Assembly: GCA_032871835.1 (NCBI GenBank)
Contig: CM065296.1
Location: forward strand, 7,202,001-7,266,000
Source of the DNA: Dipteronia dyeriana
Lineage: Eukaryota > Streptophyta > Magnoliopsida > Sapindales > Sapindaceae
Length of the DNA: 64,000 nucleotides
Direction of reading: 5' to 3'
Shown here: piece by piece, positions 45,916-58,235 of the stretch
Position numbering within the stretch: the stretch's first letter is position 1
How the letters are laid out: the number at the start of each line of letters is the position of its first letter
The notes under the pieces: generated by a model
What the model saw: the letters and a program-made list of their open reading frames with translations, nothing else
The model's database searches: none
What the model was told of the DNA's origin: nothing
Program-made: the position numbers and the translations under genes

Positions 45916-46904
45916 TGTTTAATTAGTAATACATAAAAACAATCTGGTTCAAATCTGCAGAACATAACAAATAGCAACAAAACGTTAGGGAATAGAGTTT
46001 GATCTTAGGCCCGTGTTTTATACGGTGTCCTTAAGACAATTTCGCCGGACAACACCGTATGTGTATTAGGCGATCGTCTCTCAGGATACAACGGTTCAAC
46101 AGTGGTAGGCCTAAGCACTATCCACTACCAGCGACCTCAAACCGAGTTTTGAACTTACCAAGAAAACCAGAGAATAAAAGAATTCGGCTGCTCAAAAGAA
46201 AAACTGGAATTATTTTTCTATATATTAACAGAATATTAGAGGTATTAAATACCCAAACCGAAACACTAGGGTTTTGGGATTAATTCGGGATTATTTTGGA
46301 AAATTCGTTTTGATTTAACAAGGAAATAATTTAATTAGATAATATTCTCCAAAGAGATTTATTTCTAATTAAAACCCGATTCTGTATTCTTAGTGATCAA
46401 GTAAGAAATCAGAATCCAAATAATTAAAGCTTTCCTTATTCATCACAATAAAAAACGTTGACTTAGGGAAGTGGCAAAGGTCAGCTGGACTCTCACGGTC
46501 CAATCGGAGCGGCATTCGTGTCCGCAGGTCGCGCCCACACACGAGTCGTGCGTTCGAAGGTTCGGGATCCATGATTTGCACCCCCCCCCCCCCCTGCACG
46601 CGCGAGAGAGAGCCTCTATGCCACACATGTTGATAGCCCATATCACACATTCACTTATAAACTACATATAAGTGATTTCCCTAAGCAATATGGGATTCAT
46701 TTATCATTTTAATCCCTACACAATGGGTCCACTTTGAGACTCAATTTCTCATTTACCCATTAACCATTTTGTGAATTTTAGTATACCATTTCGAAGTTCT
46801 CACGGAGGAGAATTCGAATCCACTTTAATCTTCCAGTTCTATGGAATTTATCATACTCAATTTGTACTCTCAAAATGAGAGTTTATCACAAAAAATTTCC
46901 AACA
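45916..46904 (-). repeat. 3' LTR of the copia element (46-56 kb)
   Basis: It is about 989 bases and ends TTTCCAACA. It includes a C-run of about 14 at 46580. The left edge is set only by where similarity with the other LTR starts. Confidence 0.75.
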
Positions 46905-47495
46905 ATCCCCCACATGAATGAAATTGACATAGGAGACACAAAGAAGATGTTTGGTAAGTTCAAACGGTCGAAACCTGCATAGGATATGTAGGTGTTACCC
47001 TTTGAACCTTCCATTGTAAAGGCATGCTTACTTTACTGGCTGATCAGTAGATGTGATATACTTGACTGTTCTGCCGTTTTGTGTAAATGACCACACACCT
47101 TACACAGGTATCTTCCAGACCCGATTTGGTTCTCATTTTTATATTCGTTTTGGCCATGAACATGCGCCTAGTTCTGTGAGAGTCTCTGGAGAATATAGAC
47201 TTTCACTATTCTCTTTTAGAAGCGGCCCCACTTCTCTCTCACATAGGTGATTCCTTAATTAAGAGTAACCCGCTTTACTCTGCTCAGATTTCAATAGCTA
47301 GAAATTTCGACGCATAAGAATCATTAAAAACCACAGTTAAACCTTTTCCCTAGGGGCATCACTGTTTCATCATAGGAATGGACTTGAGGGTAACCCCCAC
47401 AGTGATCCAACTGAGTCTTACAACTTGGTTGTCCCATTGAATCTAGATCTTGGGATCTCCAGTCAACTAGGTTGGGTGTCCATTTTATCAACCTT
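46905..47495 (-). other. Copia 3' untranslated region
   Basis: Polypurine tract at the left edge; otherwise AT-rich with no supported ORF up to the end of RNase H. Confidence 0.55.
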
Positions 47496-49058
47496 TTATC
47501 TAATGGGCTTTAGTCTCATTCCTCTCGATGATGTCTCAACTAATTCTCTATTTAACCCTTTAGTTAGCGGATCCACAATGTTATCTTTTAACTCTACATA
47601 GTCAATAGTGATAACCCCAGTTGAGATTAGTTGTCTAATGGTATTATGTCTTCGACGTATATGTCTAGACTTCTCATTATACATATTGCTATGTGCTTTT
47701 CCTATTGCTGATTGACTATCACAGTGAATGCAAATCGTTGGCTCAGGCTTTGACCATCTTGGAATATCTTCTAAGAATTGGCGTAGCCATTCAGCCTCCT
47801 CTCCATATTTATCTAATGCTATAAACTTAGATTATATGGTGGATCTGGCTATACATGTTTGTTTGGAGGATTTCCAAGATACCGCCACACTACCTAGTGT
47901 GAACACATACCTACTAGTGGATTTTGAATCCTTCATATCAGATATCCAGTTAGCATCAGCGTATCCTTCTAGGACAGCTGGATATCTGGTAGTATGCAGT
48001 CCATGATTACGAGTGAATCGTAAGTACTCCAGTACTCTTACTATTCTTTTCCAGTGATCGGTTCCTGGATTACTCGTATACCTGCTTAATTTGCTGACTG
48101 CATTCGCTATGTCTGGTCTTGTACAACTGGTTAAGTACATCAGACTTCCTATCACTCGAGAATATTCTAGTTGAGAGATGTTATCACCCTTATTCTTGGA
48201 TAGATGTAGATTTGTATCTACTGGTGTTCTAGAAATTCCAGAATCATTTTTGTTGAATTTCTCAAGAATCATGTCAATATAGTGTGATTGACTTAGTATG
48301 AGTCCGTTAGATGTCCTTGAGATTTTCATTCCCAACATTACATCAGCCGGTCCCATATCTTTCATATCAAATCTTGATTTCAACATATCCTTGGTAGATT
48401 TGACCACTTTATCATCACTACCAACAATGAGCATGTCATCAACGTAAAGACACACAATGACATAGCCATTTTCCGTGTCCTTTACATAAACACATTTGTC
48501 ACATTCATTAATCTTAAATCCGTTTGACATCATAGCATTGTCAAATTTCTCATGCCATTGTTTTGGTGCTTGCTTTAAACCATATAAAGACTTCACCAAT
48601 TTACAGACTTTCTTTCCTTGTCCTGGAGCAGAAAAACCCTCAGGTTGTTCCATGTAAATTTCTTCATCTAAATCTCCATTTAAGAAAGCCGTTTTCACAT
48701 CCATTTGATGTACTTCAAGATTTCGTAAAGCTGCGATTGCAAGTATCATTCTAATGGAGGTTATTCTTGTCACAGGAGAATATGTATCAAAGTAGTCTAG
48801 GCCTTCTCGTTGATTGTAACCTTTAATTACAAGTCTGACCTTATACTTATCAATTGATCCATCTGCTTTCATCTTTCTTTTGAAAATCCATTTGGATCCT
48901 ATCGGTTTACATCCCGGAGGAAGATCCACTAATTCCCAAGTATGATTTTGAAAGATGGAATCAATTTCGCTCTTAATTGCCTCTTTCCACAAGAATCCTT
49001 CAGAAGAGCTTACCTCTTCTTTGAAAGTTCGAGATTCACATTCTAGCAAATAGGTCAT
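47496..49058 (-). pseudogene. Reverse transcriptase and RNase H, copia (46-56 kb)
   Basis: A 408-residue open frame (47832-49058) has [57 protein letters not shown] and [13 protein letters not shown], an intact RT active site. RNase H follows with [13 protein letters not shown] stop near 47830 parts it from the last piece (47496-47684), which has SRHIRRRHNTIRQL and IVDPLTKGLNREL. It is the best-preserved retroelement enzyme of the window. The stop in RNase H argues it is dead. Confidence 0.92.
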
Positions 49059-49163
49059 AAAATCTGGACCAAAAGATGTTTTCGTCCTTGCTCTTTTGCT
49101 ATGTTTAGGTTCACCCTCTACTTCATTTCCTTGTTCTTGGTCCTCACAACTATCAGTATGTGT

Positions 49164-49715
49164 TCATTTTGACGAACTTGCTTCATCATTGGATTTACAT
49201 GGAAATACATGTTCAAAGAACATTGCATTTCTAGATTCCATTATCGTGTTTTTGTGTATATTTGATATGCCAGATTTATAGACCAAGAATCGATGTGCAC
49301 TACTGTTTTGTGCATATCCAATGAAACTACAGTCAACCGTTTTCGGACCTATTTTCACCTTCTTAGGTATAGGTACTGCTACTTTGGCAAGACACCCCCA
49401 CATTCGTAAGAATTTATAGGAATGCTTTCTTCCTTTCCATAGTTCATATGGTGTCTTGTCTTCTTTCTTTCGGGGTACCTTGTTTAAAAGGTAATTGCTA
49501 GACAATATAGCGTCACCCCACATGTTCTGAGGCACTCTAGAACTTATCAGCATTGCATTCATCATCTTTTTCAAGGTACGATTTTTATGATTGGCAATAC
49601 CGTTTTGTTGAGGGGAATACGGTGCAGTAGTTTGATATATAATTCTGTGTTGAGCACAGAATTCACCAAACAGTGCTACACATTCACCACTTCGGTCACT
49701 TCTCAGTGACAGCAG
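49164..49715 (-). pseudogene. Integrase C-terminal half, copia (46-56 kb)
   Basis: The fragment includes RSDRSGECVALFGEFC, SPQQNGIANHKNRTLKKMM (normally E where N-H falls) and YELWKGRKHSYKFLRMWGC. The zinc-binding start and first catalytic Asp are missing. Immediately upstream on this strand the sequence is gag, so a deletion fused gag to mid-integrase. Confidence 0.8.
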
Positions 49716-50239
49716 CCACCAGAAGGTTTCACTTTAGGTAATCCCTTTGGCATGAATCTCATGCAGACTCACTTGAAGCTCTTGGACTTGACTCATAACT
49801 GTCATGAAGTCCTTCATCTTGTACTCAAGAAACCGCCCTATAACAAACCTTTTGGATCCAATATCCCCAGTCTTGTATTTCCGGTCTAACGACTCCAATA
49901 GTTCTTTGGCTGGTTTTCTTTTAAAGAATATACGTTATACAATGAATCTGACAGCCCGTTCAGTATGCAGTTTCGGTATAAAAATCTGAATGGTTCCATG
50001 CATCAATAGCATTCCATACCTGAACATCACGCCCTTCACCACTATTAGGTTTAAGAGCTTTTTCAGTCAGGAACCCAGCTGGGTTCAATGTGGTCTAACA
50101 AAACAATATCTTTTGTTGCCACCACTAAAAGTTCGTGTGACTCACACACTTGCTCATCACTGGTTCTACCATGTTTCTCATGAATGAGTTGATGGCCGGA
50201 GTCAATGTTGCTACACTTGGTAACACAATAGGCACTTCG
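49716..50239 (-). pseudogene. Gag, downstream part, copia (46-56 kb)
   Basis: The minus strand gives ELLESLDRKYKTGDIGSKRF and FLEYKMKDFMTVMSQVQELQ, the conserved copia Gag helical region, after NEVPIVLPSVATLTPAINSF. It is interrupted by stops and continues on the far side of the hAT element. Confidence 0.8.
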
Positions 50240-50261
50240 TTCACAAGTAGTGCTGTAATAA

Positions 50262-50500
50262 TGGGCCGGCCCGTGACAGGCTGGTCCGGTCGGTCCAGGA
50301 AGACAACGGGTCGTGCTTGGCACGGCCTGTGAAAAAAGCGAGCCAGGCCGCGGCCTGTCCCGTGACAGGCAGCGTGCAGGGCCGCTGGTAGGAGGCCCGG
50401 CAGGCCGGCCGGCCAGCCACCGAATGCCAAGCCGGCGTGCCAGGCCTGTCCGACCGGCTTATTGGACAGGTCGGCCGGTCTGTTCAGCCAAGTAGGTTTA
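50262..50500. repeat. GC-rich subterminal GGCCGG/CAGGCC region of the hAT
   Basis: It has dense copies of GGCC, CCGGC, CAGGCC and GGTCGG in both orientations. A shorter counterpart is at 53890-53960. Such clustered motifs near hAT ends are typical transposase-binding regions. Short ORFs across it are spurious. Confidence 0.65.
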
Positions 50501-51465
50501 ATTTTTTTTTCAAAAACCCTTCAACTGCTGGAATTCAAATTCTAGCCATGACGTCAGCCAACGGCTGGAATTTGAATTCCAGCCGTTGGATAAAAAAAAA
50601 ATTACAAAACCCCTCAGAAATCTTTTAAATTACATTTTGATCCACAAATCAATTTTTTTTATAAATACTTCCATCCATTTCATTTTCCATTCACTCTCTC
50701 TATCATTCTTTCAATCTCTCATTCTCTCAAATCTCAATCTCTAATATATTCTCCAATTCTCTAAACTTTTTCATTCAATTTAGTTATTATTCTCTCTACA
50801 AAATTCTCTACATTTTCCACCAACACACCAAATTTTAAAGGTACAATTTTGTTATTACTTTTGCTCAAACATATTCTCATAGTAAATTTATATGTTTATG
50901 TTTAGATTTTAGTTACTTAATGAAAACATTTTTATTTAGTTAGTTAGTTTATCAATTTTTGGGTTTTAATGTTAATATTATTTGTTTAGTATATTAAGAT
51001 TTTTAAGTTTAGTAGTAATTTTAATATTTGTTATTAGTAAATTTATAAAGTTAATTTGTATTACTGAATTTAGTTTTTGTAATAAGTAAATGATGAATGT
51101 TAAGTGTAGTAATTACGTTTGATATTGTTTTTTTTCATAAATTATGAATTTATAGTGTAGTTGTTTATTTTAATATTTTTGGTGAGTATGTTATGAATTT
51201 AAAGTGTAGTAGTGAATTTAAAATTTTTTGTTAGTAGATTATGTTAGTAAATTTAAGAGTAGTGGTTCAATTCATCAATTTTATGTTAGTATATTATGTT
51301 AGTAAATTTATCAATTTTATTTGTAGTAGTGAATTTAATATTTTTTGTTAGTAGATTATGATTTTTTTGTTTATTTAATTTGTTTTTGAAGTAAATTAAT
51401 TATTGTAAGTGTCGTATTATTTATAGTAATTATTGTTAGTAAATTAAGATTACTGTTAGTAAATA
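50501..51465 (+). other. hAT 5' non-coding region
   Basis: Contains a perfect inverted pair around GGAATTTGAATTCCAGCC (about 50525-50585), then CT-rich and TTAGTAAATTTA-type repeats (50940-51460). ACTTCAG just ahead of the ATG at 51502 could be an intron end. Confidence 0.5.
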
Positions 51466-51501
51466 TTGATTTTTAATTTGACTATTAACTTACTTCAGAA
51501 A

Positions 51502-53530
51502 ATGGATCCTAACCAGCAACCTTATTTTCCGGACGATTTGAATATGCTCAACGATGAATTTGATATTTCAGAGCCGACCCATACTCAAGTGAGACCTTCT
51601 GGTTCCGGCATTACACCAATATCACGTCCTAGAAAATTAACATCAGATGTGTGGCAATGTTTCAACATAGTCCAAATGACACTCCCAAACGGGACGTCTG
51701 ACCCAAAAGCTAAATGTAAGTTTTGTCATAAGGATTATGCTACAAGTACGAGGGAAACCGGACATTTGAGACGGCATATGCACAAATGTATTCCTGCACA
51801 TGGACAGGTAGACACTACACCCAGACAAAATTTCAACGGCACCCAGACGGGTCCGTTACGACTTGACAGTTTGACGTCATGCACGCTAAAGAGTGATTGG
51901 CATGATACATTACATAAACTGATCAACCGATCAGTATTGGTGAGAGTTCATTTTATAAAGAATTAATCACATCTGCATATAACCCCCAATTTGAACCTGT
52001 TTCTAGAACCACCACTAGAAATGATTTGATACGATTATTTGAAACCCAAAGGGATGACTTAGTTGTTGAAATAACACATTTAATTGTCTCTGTTGCATTA
52101 ACTTCTGATATTTGGAATGCATGTTCCAAACAGGACTATTTATGTGTCACGGAAAACTATTTAGATTCTGACTGGAGGATAACAAAAAGAATTTTTGGTT
52201 TTCGTCCCATGGATTTTGCATATATCGCAGAAAATATTTTTAATGTCATAATGGAAGTTTTAAAACTTATGAAATCACGCATTGCATCCTTTCGATCACA
52301 TTTGATAATGCATATGTAAATACTAGCTCTATTGCATTGTTTGTTGCAAGAAATATCCCGCAAGATGGAGGTTATTTCTTCCATCAACGGTATGCATGCC
52401 ATATTATAAATTTAGTTGTACATGCTGGTTTAAAACAGGTAAGCGACCAAATAGATCGCATCAGAGATGCCATTTCTTGGATTTGCAGTTCTAATCCTAG
52501 ATTCAGTGAATTCAAGAGACATTGTAAATTAAACGGTCTCAAACCCCGACGATTCCAAACTGATATGCCGGTAATGTGGAACTCTACTTATTTAATGTTG
52601 AAAAATTATTTGGAATATGATACAATCTTTACATGTTTTTATAACATGAAATTGGCCGAAACAGGTCAACATAGTCCAAAAATACTTACCACAGACAATT
52701 GATATGTGGCAAAGATTTTTGTTCAATTTTTAAAGATTTTTTACAATGCCACTGTAACTCTTTCCAGGGTATATTACCCCATATCTTCCCAGACAATCCA
52801 TTATATAGTGGAAATATCTGAACTGTTAAACAGTTATAGAGAAGATGAACATCTAGGCGCTGCAGTTGTTGCCATGGAGACAAAGTTGAAAAAATATTGG
52901 GCTAACATTCCTCTACTTTATGTCTTAAGTGCTATAGTAGATCCTTGGGTTAAATTATCTGGTTTAGAAGTTTTGCTTGAGTTTATTGCTATTAATTTGT
53001 CAATAGATTATTCAGAACAAATTACTGACATTCAAACCAAGTTGTTCGAGATTTTTCGTATTTATGAGAGCAGGTTTGACAACATTGACACCCCCCAATC
53101 AACACAACCGGAGACAGAGCCGAAGCAAACAAGTTGGAGCCTTCTGAAACGCTGAAAAAAGTACAAATCTGCAAGTACTTCTTCAGGGTAAAGATCTAGC
53201 CCATCTTTTTGTACCGAACTTATTAGGTATCTTGAAGCACAATTCAATGTTGTTGAAGACAAGGAAGAGTTTGATTTGTTGTTATAGTGGAAGACCTATA
53301 TGTACAGGTATCTAGTTCTGTCACACTTAGCACGTGACATACTGGTTATTCCAGTGTCAACGGTGTCTTCAGAACAAGCTTTCAGCACCAGTGGATGCAT
53401 AATTGAACCAAGAAAAAACTGTTTGTCTCCAGAGATGGTGGAGGTACTAACATGCCTTCGGGATTGAGAACATGCTAAAAAAAGGTTGCAAAATCTAACT
53501 GTAGATAAAGAACTTATTCTAAATTTCGAC
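51502..53530 (+). pseudogene. hAT transposase, BED finger to dimerisation domain
   Basis: The ATG at 51502 opens MDPNQQPYFPDDLNM. A BED zinc finger follows: VWQCFNIVQ, CKFCHKDY and HLRRHMHKC. Catalytic-domain blocks are ALTSDIWNACSKQDYLCVTE (52100-52160), ACHIINLVVHAGL, MPVMWNSTYLMLKNYLEYD and KYWANIPLLYVLSAIVDPW. The dimerisation domain has IPVSTVSSEQAFSTSGCI and LSPEMVEVLTCLRD. Frameshifts near 51960, 52320 and 53150 and stops at 52700 and 53467 break it. The order and spacing match plant Ac-type transposases. Inactive in this copy. Confidence 0.92.
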
Positions 53531-53995
53531 AATATATATATATATATTGATGACTCTTCAGGTAGTGGCCAGAGCCAGAACTAGGTTATACTTTTACATA
53601 TGTATTTATTATTTACTTGTAAGTTGTAAAACGGTTGCACTCTTTTTCTCTTACCAAGTTTTTATCCCACTGAGTTTTTCTTGGTAAGGTTTTTAATGAG
53701 GCAATCATGTAAATATGTAATACTGAATTCCATAAGTGAAAAATAAATAAATAATTAAAAAATTGATCGTTCTCTTTATTCATTTCAAATCCTATTAATT
53801 GTTCGTTCTCTTTATTCATTTCAAATCATAAACCCTAAACCCTAAATCCAAACAAACGTAATTTGAAAAAAAAAAAATTGGACCAAAAGACTAGCCCGCC
53901 GGACCAGGCTCGTCAGGCCCGTGCCTGGCCCAGCCAGACATGTTTCCACAAATGGACTGGCCAGACCAATCCATTTTTACACCACTATTAACAAG

Positions 53996-54091
53996 CAAAG
54001 AATTAACACCCGAAGTGTCTAATCCTACACTTGGATTATCATTTGAAGTCTCTAGTGGAAAGCTCGAGTTCATGTTTGATTTATCCACCAT
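53996..54091 (-). pseudogene. Second gag start, upstream of the hAT insertion
   Basis: The minus strand reads MVDKSNMNSSFPLETSNDNP and then GVNSLLVN at the hAT edge. LLVN recurs in frame on the other side (LLVNEVPIV), because the 8-bp target lies in it. This places the hAT insertion within gag coding sequence. Confidence 0.75.
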
Positions 54092-54305
54092 AGTATGATG
54101 AGGAGATCAACTGAATTAATATGAAAATTAATTCTCATTAAAATTGGCAACATTAAAGTCAAATCAGTTTGTTTTGAATTCAAAATTTAATATTTCAATT
54201 AATCCGAAATTAATAATTGAAATAAATCATCATGAAATTGATAATTACAATTTTGAAGTTCAAATAATTGATTTTGACAATAACCACAATTTTAAACTTA
54301 CATAT

Positions 54306-54636
54306 CCAACTCGTTACCACTGTTGGTCTTAAGATTCAATGTGGTCAGTTAGAGCAACATCTTTTGTTACCATCTTTTGAAATTCATACCACTAAATTTC
54401 TCTTGTTTCTCTATATGATTCATCATAACTGAAATTGGAGACACAAACGAATTCAACGTTTTGGTATTCATTTGACCCATAAAAGGGTTAACTATCGGGT
54501 CGGTCAACTGGCCCACAATTGGGTTGACCACCGGATTCTCTTTAGCCACGCTCATGTTCATTGTTGATTTGACAGTTATCTTACATAGAAAACCAAACTT
54601 TTTTTTAAACCACATATATACAATGATATAAACCAT
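54306..54636 (-). pseudogene. First gag start, copia (46-56 kb)
   Basis: The minus strand gives SVAKENPVVNPIVGQL and NHIEKQEKFSGMNFKRW, then QKM and a degraded LYLTTLN block. The same kind of sequence occurs again beyond 54091, so the gag N-terminal region is present twice. Confidence 0.75.
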
Positions 54637-54651
54637 TAATCTATTACATCC

Positions 54652-54688
<37 letters not shown>

Positions 54689-55455
54689 CAATCTCAGATA
54701 CTGATATAACACAATCAGTTTGTTAATATATATCAACATCCATGTACAACAATATATCAATAAATGATATGTCAAATATAGTGTTTCAAACACTATTCTA
54801 GCACTTTAAATATAATATGTATATTTATAAAGCAGTGCTGTTACATGGTAAGATTATATAATAATATAATCAATTTATTCCGATTGATATCTAACACTGA
54901 TATCAAACAATAATACTGTCTTTTGATTAACCAAAATTTTGTATTATTTAGTTCAACACATATCAGTACAACATACTAATATATCAATCGATCTAATTTT
55001 ATGTTAATATATATCAACAATAAATATAGCACATACAGATTAATCAATAAAATGATTTGAAAACCAGTGTCAATACTTAGAATTAAGTGAACTTAATATA
55101 TATATATATATACTCGTATATATATAAACTGGTTTGTACCTGATTATATTAAGATATAATCCTTTTAGCGGTTGTTTCAGATATAGACTACAATTCTATA
55201 TCTCTAAAATGTCATGTATTTACACAACTCGTGTGTACAATCGATATACTATTAGAATCACACAAATATCATATATATTATATGATAGTACCGATATCAA
55301 TCAGTTGATATCAAACCGGTGAATCAATAATTAATTCTAGATTTTACAATTCAAATCACAATCAGTGTCTGATATTACAGACCCGATAACACAATTGAAA
55401 TCGCAATCGATTTCGAAATCAGTGTCTAATAATAGACCCAATTTGCACAGATTAA

Positions 55456-55501
<46 letters not shown>

Positions 55502-55680
55502 GAAATCAGTATTCCAAAGAACCTGATTTCCACAGGTAACGTATGTATATAAAATTGAAATCAGTGTTTAAAAAAAAACGAATTCCAAATTGAATCAGTG
55601 TTCCAAAGGAACCCGATTACCACAGCTGAAAACTGAATCAATGTTTATTTTTCAAGTCTGTTACGACCTGAACCAGAACT
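54637..55680 (-). other. Copia leader region with AT microsatellites
   Basis: No ORF. (AT)n runs at about 54654-54686, 55098-55112 and 55459-55495. Short motifs ATCAGTGT and AATTGAAATC repeat. TCTGATACCA at 55681 is the primer site on the minus strand. Confidence 0.55.
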
Positions 55681-55758
55681 CTGATACCAGAAAGTTTGAA
55701 AAAGCAAACGTTGTTTGAAAATAATTTAAAAGAGAAAACGATAAATTGTCTTAAGATT

Positions 55759-56430
55759 GTAATTAGTAATACGTAAAAACAATCTGGTTCAAATCTGCAG
55801 AACATAACAAATAGAAACAAAACGTTAGGGAATAGATTTTGATCTGAGGCCCGTGTTTCACACGGTGTCCTCAAGACAATTTTCCCGGACAACACCGTAT
55901 GTGTATTAGGCGATCATCTCCCAGGATACATAATATTTTTCTGTAGGTTAACATAATATTAGAGGTATTAAATACCCAAACCGAAACAATAGGGTTTTGG
56001 GATTAATTTGGAAAATTCGTTTTGATTTAACAAGGATTCTGTATTCTTAGTGATCAAGTAAGAAATCAGAATCCAACGGCATTCGTGCGCGATTCGAGGT
56101 TCATGATTTGCACCCCCCTGCGTGTGCGCGAGAGAGAACCTCTATACCATACATGTTGATAGCTCATATCACACATTCATTTATAAACTACATATAAGTG
56201 ATTTCCTTAAGCAATGTGAGATTCATTTATCACTTTAATCCCTACACAATGGGTCCACTTTGAGACTCAATTTCTCATTCACCCATTAACCATTTTGTGA
56301 ATTTGAGTATACCATTTCGAAGTTCTCACGGAGGAGAATTCGAATCCACTTTAAACTTCCATTTCTATGGAATTTATCATACTCAATTTGTGCTCTCAAA
56401 ATGAGAGTTTATCTCAACAAAATTCCAACA
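55759..56430 (-). repeat. 5' LTR of the copia element (46-56 kb)
   Basis: It is about 672 bases and shorter than the left LTR because of internal deletions, for example the block after GGCGATCATCTC and part of the AATCCAACGGC region. The ends match the left LTR. Confidence 0.75.
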
Positions 56431-57162
56431 CCATGTAATGTTACAAAATTCATTTTGTAGTGTTTCAAAGTGATACGATCACTTCTGGAACTATGAAAGT
56501 ATATACAGTTCACTTTGTAATATTACAAGGTAAATCGATTCCGTACAAAAAAAATAGGTGAAAAAATCTCAAATCTAAACCCAAGAAGAAGCTAGGTCAA
56601 CGAGGGTACCCATGAAAGTTGTTTGGTTTAAAAGCCTTGGAATCCTATGTGAATTGTGCTTTTTAAAGATTTTTTTTAGGTGAAGCTAATTGTGCTTTTT
56701 AAAGACGCTGAAGGAAAAAAGACACTCTTGATTAATTGGATTATTGAAAGTAAACCCATATCCGTTAATCATAAAATAATTGGACACTAATTACGTATAC
56801 ACATCATGATCATCACGAACAAGTTAAAACTCTCTTTTGCATGAATTTTGTTTCCATTTAAAATTATAAATATATATAAAGGGTTGGCTAGAGTTATATA
56901 TGTTTGGAGTTTCTCATTGGTACTGTAATATATTAAAACATTCAAGTCTGCAAGATAAAGGGTTTGTGTATCAAAATTGGAATGTGACGAGAGATGTTTC
57001 GATAAAAGCATGGTCCATTATACAATTCTCTATAGGTCAAAGGAGAGATATTTCCATACTTTTTGATTTAATGAGTAATAGTGGAATTTAAATTTCTATA
57101 CCGTTGTACTCTGTCATAGACGTTAAAGGATATCGAAATATATAACCACTTTTTTAAGAGTG
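56431..57162. other. Spacer
   Basis: Short ORFs at 56787-57091 have no recognisable domain. No gene supported. Confidence 0.45.
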
Positions 57163-57239
57163 AACGACAAAAAAAAGTGTCTTTTCTGACCAACTATTTC
57201 CGACAAGATGAAACTATGGTCGGTTATTGTTGTTTTTCC

Positions 57240-57880
57240 AACGAAAAAAATCAGGTCGTCGGAAAAATGTAACAATAATATGCATTTTTTATAACGAAAC
57301 AAATACCTTTGGATATAGTGCCCAAAGTCGTCAGAAATAATATGAAAATGACCCCAAAGCTTGGCGCCAATATTATTTTTGACCATATGTATCTAGCTAT
57401 CTTCATCTTTTCCGACCATAATATTTGATCATCAAAAATGTCAATACTATTTTTGACAACATATGCATGGCCATCGAAAAAGCTGAATATTTTCCGACCA
57501 CAAAGTTTGTTCCTCAAAAATTCTAATATTATTTTTGACAACATGTACCTAGCCCTTTGAAAAACTGAATCCTTTCCGAACATAATATTTGATCCTCGAA
57601 AATACCAATACTATTTTTGATGACATATATCTAGCTCTCGAAACAGATAAATATTTTCCGACCACAATAGTTGATCCTCAAAAACGTCAATATTATTTTT
57701 GACCAAGTGTATCATGTCCTCAGAAAAGATGGATATTTTCTGACCATCTTTTCCAACTACTATAGCTTATATTTCTAAAACATCAATACTATTTTTGATC
57801 ACATATACTTAGCCCTCAGGAAAAAAATAATATTCTCCAAACACAATAGTTGATCATGGAAAATATCATACAATTGTCGA
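57240..57880. repeat. ~80-base tandem array, CACTA left subterminal
   Basis: About seven diverged units share TATTTTCCGACCAC, TTGATCCTCAAAAA, ATACTATTTTTGACAACAT and TAGCCCTCG. The spacing between TTTTCCGAC motifs is close to 80 bases. Confidence 0.75.
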
Positions 57881-58235
57881 CCTCATGTTACATGTTACAT
57901 GCCCTTGGAAATACTCCAACCATAATTATTAACTATAAGAAATAGTATATTTGTTACGTATTTTACATTCGGAAAGAAATTTTAATAATATAAAATTGTG
58001 ATTTTATTTTAATAAAAAAATATAATTATAAAATAACATTTAAATAAAATAAAATATTCAAATCAATGGTGAAACAGTAAATGCAAAGAAAATATAATAT
58101 TGGACTCAAAAGAAAAAAAAATAAATCAAAACAAAGTTACCCTCAATGTGGCTCTATGGTAAAGAGCAATCATTTAGTCCGGCAATGTTTTAGGTAAAAA
58201 AAATATTATTCAACAATCATGGCATCAGTCTCAAC

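Larger units (their letters stand above)
50248..53987 (+). mobile_element. hAT transposon nested in copia gag
   Basis: The ends TAGTGCTGTAATAATGG and (reverse complement of the right end) TAGTGGTGTAAAAATGG form a TIR. Flanks TTCACAAG (50240-50247) and TTAACAAG (53988-53995) match at 7 of 8 bases, the 8-bp duplication of hAT elements. It encodes a broken BED-finger transposase on the plus strand. Both subterminal parts are GC-rich, with GGCCGG and CAGGCC motifs. Confidence 0.93.
45916..56430 (-). mobile_element. Ty1/copia element with nested hAT (46-56 kb)
   Basis: LTRs at about 45916-46904 and 55759-56430 share sequence from AATTAGTAATAC to TTCCAACA. ATCCCCCAC beside the left LTR is, on the minus strand, the polypurine tract GTGGGGGAT. 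CTCTGATACCA at about 55681 gives the Met primer site on the minus strand, about 70 bases from the shared LTR edge, so the exact LTR end is uncertain. Coding runs right to left: gag, integrase fragment, RT, RNase H. A 3.74 kb hAT element splits gag. Confidence 0.85.

Noticed and set aside
46390..46671. Overlapping ORFs on both strands in the copia LTR, including a poly-Pro stretch
   Set aside because: They arise from a C-run of about 14 and GC-rich LTR sequence; the other LTR does not keep the frames.
50125..50495. Ala/Arg/Pro/Gly-rich ORFs at the hAT left end
   Set aside because: They translate the GC-rich subterminal motif cluster and cross the hAT/copia border.
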